From assembly GCA_017631215.1 (NCBI GenBank), contig JAGBTR010000099.1:1-10804 (forward strand): a stretch of DNA of 10,804 bases, written 5' to 3'. The notes under the pieces are model-generated. The model had not been told where the DNA came from. It did no database searches and saw nothing but the letters and a program-made list of their open reading frames with translations. Positions 6,300 through 10,804 of the stretch are shown piece after piece. The stretch is from Clostridia bacterium (GTDB lineage: Bacteria; Bacillota; Clostridia; Oscillospirales; CAG-272). A program made the position numbers and the translations under genes. The number at the start of each line of letters is the position of its first letter. Positions within the stretch are counted from its first letter, which is position 1.

Positions 6300-6686
6300 A
6301 TGAAGGTGAATCACATGTATATCACGATCACAGGTCTTGGACACTACCTCGGCATGCGCCCTTATAAGGTCGGCCGCATCGTCAAGCTTGTCAAGGACAA
6401 GGGAAACGAATACGACGAGAGCGCGATCCGCGTCGAGCTTCCCTTTCTCGACGTCGTCGGCTACGTTGCCAACAGCGTCAACACCGTCTACGCAGGCACG
6501 TACAGTGCGGGGCGGCTATACGACAAGATCGACGACCTCGCCTACGCGCAGGTCATGTTCATCACGCATTCGAGCGTGATCGCACGGGTGCTGTCTCCCG
6601 AGGAGCTTGAGGGCAACAACGACTGCGAAACGGTCGACCTTCCCCTCCCCCCAGCACGCACGCCACTTGATAAGATCGGCTTTTGA
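6300..6686 (+). CDS. HIRAN-like domain protein
   Basis: A 128-residue protein matching the small bacterial HIRAN-like type: YITITGLGHYLG at the N-terminus, LVKDKGNEYDESAIRVE (30-46; the N-x-Y-D-x-x-A-I-x-V signature), VGYVAN (53-58) and SAGRLYDKI (69-77). HIRAN domains are small beta-barrels that bind DNA ends or damaged DNA in helicases and nucleases; stand-alone bacterial versions are poorly characterised. Two starts are possible: ATG at 6300 with GGAGG only three bases upstream, or ATG at 6315 (MYITITG) with AAGGTGA at better spacing, giving 123 residues. The frame upstream of 6300 passes through the promoter and the preceding terminator and is not coding. The next gene begins nine bases after the stop, so the two form an operon. 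Confidence 0.85.
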   Translation: MKVNHMYITITGLGHYLGMRPYKVGRIVKLVKDKGNEYDESAIRVELPFLDVVGYVANSVNTVYAGTYSAGRLYDKIDDLAYAQVMFITHSSVIARVLSPEELEGNNDCETVDLPLPPARTPLDKIGF

Positions 6687-6695
6687 GGTGGTACT

Positions 6696-7298
6696 ATGTT
6701 GTACTACAGCAAGAAGAGCAAGGTCGCGCACTTTCCGGGATGTCATCACCTCGGCAGAGTCCTTGTCGACAACGCCGTCCTTCTCGACACCTGGTCGGAG
6801 GCGCGACGTCAAGGCGTCCGCATATGCAAATGCTGCAATCCCGTATGGAAGCGCTACAAATCCGAGCAACGGACGCTGACCACCTTTTGCGCCCAAAACG
6901 GACTGGCCTTCTACGGTCAGGACGGTCTCGTCTCGCTGAAAACGATGCACAGCCAGTGGAAGATCGCGCCCACCGACGACGGTGGCATCGTGCTGTTCCA
7001 CCGAAATACACGCTACAAAAAATCGGACGCGCAAAGCCCGCTCTCGGGGTACCACCTGCAAAATTTCCGAATTCTGAGCATCATTGACGCCTGCCAATAC
7101 GTACTGGATCACGATGCCTACCGATTGCATACCCCCGCCGCCAAGGACAAGCAGAGCGGCGTCAAGACAGGCTCTCCCAAGGGCTCGCGCAAGTGGCGCG
7201 CCCAGCAGAAGCGCAACAAAAAGAAGGAACGCCGCGACGCCATCAAGCGGGTCTTGTTCATTTTCGACCAGCTGGAGTCCGAGCGCGCACGCGGATAG
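6696..7298 (+). CDS. Basic protein with predicted zinc-binding Cys/His module, function unknown
   Basis: A 200-residue protein of unrecognised family. The first 50 residues contain HFPGCHHLGR (12-21) and GVRICKCCNP (40-49). A His/Cys pair near the N-terminus followed about 28 residues later by a CxxC after a G-x-R turn resembles the small Ada-like or nuclease-associated zinc modules, where the pattern reads H-x-x-x-C...G-x-x-x-C-x-x-C. The middle (60-145) is mixed alpha/beta. The C-terminus is strongly basic (KKRNKKKERRDAIKR, with an SRKWRAQQKR stretch before it) and may contact nucleic acid. GAGGTGG lies four bases before the ATG. Co-transcription with the HIRAN-like gene suggests a joint nucleic-acid-related role; this is inference. 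Confidence 0.82.
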   Translation: MLYYSKKSKVAHFPGCHHLGRVLVDNAVLLDTWSEARRQGVRICKCCNPVWKRYKSEQRTLTTFCAQNGLAFYGQDGLVSLKTMHSQWKIAPTDDGGIVLFHRNTRYKKSDAQSPLSGYHLQNFRILSIIDACQYVLDHDAYRLHTPAAKDKQSGVKTGSPKGSRKWRAQQKRNKKKERRDAIKRVLFIFDQLESERARG

Positions 7299-7310
7299 CA
7301 GCACAAAAGA

Positions 7311-7348
7311 AACGGCAGACACTCCCAAAGGAGTGCCTGCCGTTTTTT
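7311..7348. terminator. Bidirectional terminator between convergent genes
   Basis: AACGGCAGACACTCC (7311-7325) pairs with GGAGTGCCTGCCGTT (7330-7344) with a single A-C mismatch and a four-base loop. A T6 run follows on the plus strand. On the minus strand the stem is followed by TTTCTTTTG, so the same hairpin can also serve the convergent gene whose stop is at 7364. Confidence 0.9.
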
Positions 7349-7363
7349 GATTGGAAATGCCGC

Positions 7364-7897
7364 TCACCGCACGAACATCGACCTTCTCTTTTTAAAGTAG
7401 ATATAGTTGAGATAAGCGAACACAAGACCTCCCACGATGCTGCCAACCGAGGACACGTCGAACAGGTTGATACCCGTCACAAGGGTCGCCGACAAGCGGT
7501 AAAGCAGATTAAAGGCGGCCGAGGCCATATAGAAGATGCAGACCATCATAGGACCGAAACGGCTGTACTTGCCCAGTGCGATGCGCGTCAGGATCGCCCA
7601 CGCGGCAAAGCCAAGCGCACAAAAGCCGCTCAGGATATCAACCACCTTCATGCCGGGGTACGCCGCATAGATCTCCGCCGCGTATACGCCCTGCACCGTG
7701 CCGCTGAAATAGGAAAAGGACGAGAGCAGGTTGGCGAACGCACTGAAGAACAGCAAAAAATAGATCAAAAACTTATACCACTTCATCGGGTGGGTCGCCA
7801 CGGGCTCCTTGGGGGCTGAGGCACGGACGGCCGCGCCGCACGAGGGACAGTAGGTCTGCCCTGCGGGGATCGGGTTACCGCATCGTTCACAAATCAT
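7364..7897 (-). CDS. Zinc-ribbon, four-TM membrane protein
   Basis: A 177-residue protein starting with a zinc ribbon: CERCG (C3, C6) and CPSCG (C17, C20). A short linker leads to about four hydrophobic helices (about 41-62, 86-106, 114-135, 148-168) and a basic tail (KKRRS). Small zinc-ribbon membrane proteins of this layout are common in Clostridia and have no established role. The start has AAGGAG seven bases upstream and its own promoter. It lies 66 bases downstream of the glycosidase stop on the same strand; no terminator hairpin is seen between, so read-through is possible. Confidence 0.88.
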   Translation of the reverse strand: MICERCGNPIPAGQTYCPSCGAAVRASAPKEPVATHPMKWYKFLIYFLLFFSAFANLLSSFSYFSGTVQGVYAAEIYAAYPGMKVVDILSGFCALGFAAWAILTRIALGKYSRFGPMMVCIFYMASAAFNLLYRLSATLVTGINLFDVSSVGSIVGGLVFAYLNYIYFKKRRSMFVR

Positions 7898-7930
7898 AAC
7901 GCTTCTCCTTTTTTATACCGTGATGGCATT

Positions 7931-7959
7931 ATCATACCACAAAACTCACCGTTTGTCTA
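7931..7959 (-). promoter_or_regulatory. Promoter of the zinc-ribbon membrane protein gene
   Basis: Minus strand: TAGACA (7959-7954, one mismatch from TTGACA), 17-base spacer, TATGAT (7936-7931, one mismatch) with extended -10 TGG. It starts immediately after the stop of the glycosidase gene. Confidence 0.78.
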
Positions 7960-7963
7960 CCCT

Positions 7964-10333
7964 TCAGATCTCTTTTTCAAGGCAAACGGGACCAAGCAGA
8001 CCGCCCGCGGGGGCGCACGTCTCAGCCTCGTGCATCCGCGCGTGGTAGGGACCGACGTCACGCAGGTCGTGCTTTTCAAAATAATCGCTGTGCGCCATAG
8101 CGTTGGCCGTCGTGTTGGCAACCGTCACGCGCAGCTCGTCCCCCGCGCTCGCCCCCGTCAGCGGCAGGCGGTAGGGGGGCATCGTCAGCTCACCGATGCA
8201 ACGACCGTTGAGATACACGCGAGCGTAGTGGCGCACGTCGCCGAGATCCAGCCACAGCGGTGCGTCGGGCAGCGCCGTGAGCGTGGTCTTATAGGTCACC
8301 TCACCCGAGAAGTCGGCGGGCCATTCGCCCAAGCCCTCCACACGCAAGCCCTCGGGGGCGTATTCGTTGACGATCCCCTGCTCTGCATCCAGCGTATACC
8401 GACGACTGACACAAGCGGTCCAATCGGTAAGCGTTGCAACCGTTTCGGTCTTGACGGGGGCCTTTGCCCTTTGCGGCTTGTCGGACAGATAGATCATCGC
8501 GCCCTCGCCGCGCAGCAGCGTCAAGGACAGCCACACCTTGACGTCGCGCCGCTCAAAGGGCGGTGCGATCAGCTCGCCGCTTGCAAGCTCCACCAGATAC
8601 GGCGTCGCGTCGCTCTCGATGCCGACCGTCTCCTCGACGGTGTCACCGCTTTGATTGAAAACGAAGTAGCCTTCGCCATCGTCAAAGCGCATCCAACGGG
8701 TCAGCGTCGTCGCGTGCGTGCGGTCAAGATCAGGCAACAGCACTGCCTGCGTCATCGCCAGCGTTTGCATCACGTCGCTGTGCTCCAGCACGGCACCCTC
8801 GGGCACGAAAACGCTCTCATAGGTGACGTGCTCGGTGCAGAGCATACCGTTACGCACGGTGGCCGCACGCACAAGCTCCTCGTCGATGATATCGAACGAA
8901 ACGCCTGCGCTCTCCAGCATCGCGCCCATCTGCTCATAGGACTCGGACGCCGCCTTCCCCATCTCGCCACAGTTCCAGACCGAGCGCTGAGGATAGTACA
9001 GTGCCGTCCTTACCACCGAGCGACCGCTCTGCAGTATATGCGACAGCCGCGCAGTATAGGTATTGAGCTCCGTCAGGCACTCCATACCGAGGTTTTCAGC
9101 AATGAAATTCGGGCGGTACTGGTGCGCCATAGGTGTTTTTCTGTCATAGGAGATAACCATAAAATTATAAAGGCTGATGCCGCGCACGGCCTGGAAGTTA
9201 ACGATATACCGCATCTCCTCGGGCGTCAGGTGTGAGCCGTAAACGGCAAAGCTCTCGCTGACACATACGTCGTGCCCCTGCTGTCTGGCGGCAGACGAGG
9301 CGACGCGCGGATAGAAAACGTAGCCCTCGGGCGTGCAGACACCGTTTCCGTCGGGATAGGTGATCTGCCCCCAGATGGCATCAATACCGGGCACGTCGAA
9401 CTCGCGCAGTGTTGCCATAATGTTACCGGCGTAGTAACCGATCATATCCTCGCCGCCCAAGTGTCCGATGGAAAGCATACCGTGCGCATTCAGCCACTGC
9501 CGCATCGGTCGGAAATAGTTCTCGCGCACAAGATCGCCGCACACCATACGGTAGTCGCCGTACGCCCGCTTTTGCTGCTCGGTCTCAAACGTTGCCTTAT
9601 CGCGACGGAACACCTGCTGCAGATAATCTCCGATATCGTAGCCACAGCGCTTGAAAAATTCCTTCTCCAGCCCCGCTGTCCACGAGCCCATATGCGCCTC
9701 ATCGTCGAACATCAGCGTAATATCACCGCCCATACGGTCGCCAAAACGCGAAAGCAGCCGCTCGTGCGTCATTTCGAGAAACAGCTCTACGTTGCGGTGT
9801 TGAGCAATGTCCGAACGGATGATACAGCGATCGTCACAAATGGGCATATAATTGTATTCTCTGATTTCAACGTCACACTCGCTGACGTACCCTTCACGGA
9901 TGCGCTCGCTACCGATGTAGGTGGCAAACACGCCCTCGGTCGGAACGTAGGGGGTGCCTGCCTTGAGCATACGAAGATCGGACGAAATGCCCGCGATGGC
10001 CAGCTCAGGGTGCTTCTCGCGGATCTTGCCGCATACCATACCCGAGGGAAAGCCTCCCTCATTATACAGCCACATATACATCCCCTTGGAGCGACCGTAC
10101 GCATAGGCCTCGTAGACCAGATCCAGATACTCGTCGGACATATATTCGGGCGTCAAGTGGGTACGCCTTACGGTAGGACGGAAATTTTCGGGCTCGCCCA
10201 ACACGTAAAAGGCGCGAATGCCTGCGTCGTACATTTCATCAATCTGGCGATGGATGCCCTCGCGCGTGATATCGGTATTCCACAGCCAGGTATAAGCCAC
10301 CTGACAGTGAAGCGGAATATTGAGAAAGTCCAT
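7964..10333 (-). CDS. GH106-like glycoside hydrolase (putative alpha-L-rhamnosidase family)
   Basis: A 789-residue protein without signal peptide, so likely cytoplasmic. Features of the GH106-like superfamily: TREGIHRQIDEMYDAGIRAFYVLGEP near the N-terminus of a TIM-barrel domain, YNEGGFPSG (90-98), LMFDDEAH (207-214), GHLGGE (290-295) and VSESFAVYG (358-366). The acidic residues of the DDE and SESF segments are candidates for catalysis. A beta-sandwich follows, then a C-terminal galactose-binding-like domain (about 640-789) with GEVTYKTTL, LDLGDVRHYARVYLNG and ELRVTVANT. It is shorter than typical secreted GH106 rhamnosidases. ATG at 10333 has GAGGAGGA seven bases upstream; the 19 codons upstream in frame lie inside the promoter and are rejected. 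Substrate specificity is not determined; intracellular oligosaccharide breakdown is likely. Confidence 0.88.
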   Translation of the reverse strand: MDFLNIPLHCQVAYTWLWNTDITREGIHRQIDEMYDAGIRAFYVLGEPENFRPTVRRTHLTPEYMSDEYLDLVYEAYAYGRSKGMYMWLYNEGGFPSGMVCGKIREKHPELAIAGISSDLRMLKAGTPYVPTEGVFATYIGSERIREGYVSECDVEIREYNYMPICDDRCIIRSDIAQHRNVELFLEMTHERLLSRFGDRMGGDITLMFDDEAHMGSWTAGLEKEFFKRCGYDIGDYLQQVFRRDKATFETEQQKRAYGDYRMVCGDLVRENYFRPMRQWLNAHGMLSIGHLGGEDMIGYYAGNIMATLREFDVPGIDAIWGQITYPDGNGVCTPEGYVFYPRVASSAARQQGHDVCVSESFAVYGSHLTPEEMRYIVNFQAVRGISLYNFMVISYDRKTPMAHQYRPNFIAENLGMECLTELNTYTARLSHILQSGRSVVRTALYYPQRSVWNCGEMGKAASESYEQMGAMLESAGVSFDIIDEELVRAATVRNGMLCTEHVTYESVFVPEGAVLEHSDVMQTLAMTQAVLLPDLDRTHATTLTRWMRFDDGEGYFVFNQSGDTVEETVGIESDATPYLVELASGELIAPPFERRDVKVWLSLTLLRGEGAMIYLSDKPQRAKAPVKTETVATLTDWTACVSRRYTLDAEQGIVNEYAPEGLRVEGLGEWPADFSGEVTYKTTLTALPDAPLWLDLGDVRHYARVYLNGRCIGELTMPPYRLPLTGASAGDELRVTVANTTANAMAHSDYFEKHDLRDVGPYHARMHEAETCAPAGGLLGPVCLEKEI

Positions 10334-10361
10334 ATCGTCATCCTCCTCGATTTTTTTGTGT

Positions 10362-10390
10362 ATTATATCACAACCGCGCCATACTGTCAA
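10362..10390 (-). promoter_or_regulatory. Sigma-A promoter of the glycoside hydrolase gene
   Basis: Minus strand: TTGACA (10390-10385), 17-base spacer, TATAAT (10367-10362), extended -10 TGA. Exact consensus. Its position inside the upstream extension of the reading frame confirms the ATG at 10333 as the start. Two AATCAA copies on the plus strand (10389-10394 and 10410-10415), 21 bases apart, flank the -35 and could be an activator site. Confidence 0.92.
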
Positions 10391-10460
10391 TCAATTTCAT
10401 GTAAAAAGTAATCAAATGCCGTGCTTTCGTCACTCGGCACCACACAATCGCGCAAAATCG

Positions 10461-10504
10461 TACATTTTGAAAGGTGAAAATGTATTTTTTGCAATGTACA
10501 TTTT
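10461..10504. promoter_or_regulatory. Cluster of TACATTTT boxes, candidate operator
   Basis: TACATTTT (10461-10468) and AAAATGTA (10477-10484) form a perfect inverted repeat with an eight-base spacer. A third box, TACATTTT, is at 10497-10504 and overlaps a ten-base palindrome AATGTACATT (10493-10502), which contains the -35 of the CapA-family gene. Spacing and overlap with the promoter suggest repressor binding. The regulator is not identifiable; ATGT/ACAT half sites occur among PadR- and BlaI-type operators, without proof here. Confidence 0.5.
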
Positions 10505-10523
10505 AAAAATCATCCGTTATAAT
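10495..10523 (+). promoter_or_regulatory. Putative promoter of the CapA-family gene
   Basis: TATAAT at 10518-10523 with a TGTACA -35 (10495-10500, four of six matches) at a 17-base spacing. The -35 lies inside the palindrome AATGTACATT, so a bound regulator would block it. The leader to the ATG is about 55 bases. Confidence 0.6.
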
Positions 10524-10585
10524 TAAAAAAAGCCCATTTGAGCCATTGCACTTATGAGACAAACCGTGTGGAGGTGATATTGGTT

Positions 10586-10804
10586 ATGACCATTTTATTT
10601 GGAGCTGATCTGGTTCCCACACCAACCAATTTTGACCGATTTTCCGAGGCGGATATCGATGCACTTGTCGACCGTCCGCTGCAAGAGGTGCTCTTTGCGG
10701 CTGATCACCGCGTGTTCAATCTTGAGCTCGCACTGACCGACCGTCCGTCCCCCGTCGTCAAGTGCGGTCCCGCCATTGCCGCGCCCACCTCGACTGTCGC
10801 GGGC
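10586..10804 (+). CDS. CapA-family protein (PGA_cap, metallophosphoesterase fold), 5' part
   Basis: The first 73 codons, open to the window edge. The translated start MTILFGADLVPT matches the beta1-GD(L)VPT opening of CapA-family proteins, and VFNLELALTDRPSPVVKCGP matches the family's FNLE-x-x-LTD-x-x-x-P-x-x-KCGP block. The family has a metallophosphoesterase-type fold and includes CapA of poly-gamma-glutamate capsule synthesis, though many members have other roles. GGAGGTGAT (10570-10578) lies about eight bases before the ATG. No signal peptide at the start. Divergent from the glycosidase; a joint role in surface polysaccharide is possible but not shown. C-terminal part lies outside the window. 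Confidence 0.85.
   Translation, partial: MTILFGADLVPTPTNFDRFSEADIDALVDRPLQEVLFAADHRVFNLELALTDRPSPVVKCGPAIAAPTSTVAG

Noticed and set aside
6516..7367. Minus-strand frame of 283 codons opposite the HIRAN-like and zinc-module genes
   Set aside because: Spans two sense genes with good ribosome binding sites and a terminator, and shows no recognisable protein pattern.
8030..10411. Two long plus-strand open frames (about 400 and 380 codons) opposite the glycoside hydrolase
   Set aside because: They are antisense to a protein with clear family motifs and its own promoter and ribosome binding site; long antisense frames are expected in G+C-rich coding DNA.
10389..10415. AATCAA direct repeats 21 bases apart as an AraC-type site
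   Set aside because: Too short and A+T-rich to separate from chance; noted only in the promoter entry.

Overview
The window looks like a chromosomal segment of a Gram-positive, low-to-moderate G+C bacterium, most likely an uncultured Clostridia (Bacillota) of an animal gut. The reasons are strong AGGAGG-type ribosome binding sites on nearly every gene, near-perfect vegetative promoters (TTGACA, 17-base spacer, TATAAT, usually with an extended -10 TGn), intrinsic terminators, and a gene set (ROK regulator, WYL regulator, zinc-ribbon membrane protein, GH106-like glycosidase, CapA-family protein) typical of that class. No finer placement is supported.

Bases 1-140 and 4342-4483 are two near-identical copies of a structured, non-coding direct repeat. 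Between them on the minus strand lies a tightly packed four-gene operon, read in the order 4193 to 260: an RfaE/PfkB-type carbohydrate kinase, a ROK-family regulator, a HAD phosphatase and a conserved uncharacterised protein distantly reminiscent of deoxyhypusine synthase. It has its own exact-consensus promoter (4229-4257) and a palindromic operator candidate just upstream (4261-4281). The kinase plus phosphatase pair recalls the logic of heptose activation (phosphorylate twice, remove one phosphate), but no isomerase or nucleotidyltransferase is present, so the substrate is unknown. The cassette is visibly poorer in G+C than the DNA to its right. The operon and its flanking repeats are the best candidate here for an undescribed system.

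To the right on the plus strand are two small operons. The first (4599-6176) encodes a two-TM membrane protein and a WYL-domain regulator, with an exact-consensus promoter, an upstream 15-base palindrome and a terminator after the regulator. The second (6300-7298) encodes a HIRAN-like protein and a basic protein with Cys/His pairs suggesting a zinc site, and ends in a terminator shared with the convergent gene. On the minus strand follow a zinc-ribbon four-TM protein (7364-7897) and a cytoplasmic GH106-like glycoside hydrolase (7964-10333), each with its own promoter. A 252-base divergent region with repeated TACATTTT boxes separates the hydrolase from the 5' end of a CapA-family gene that runs off the window at 10804.

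Functionally the window is dominated by carbohydrate handling (kinase operon, glycosidase, CapA-like surface protein) and by small regulatory or nucleic-acid-related genes. No tRNA, rRNA, transposase, CRISPR array or phage gene was seen.
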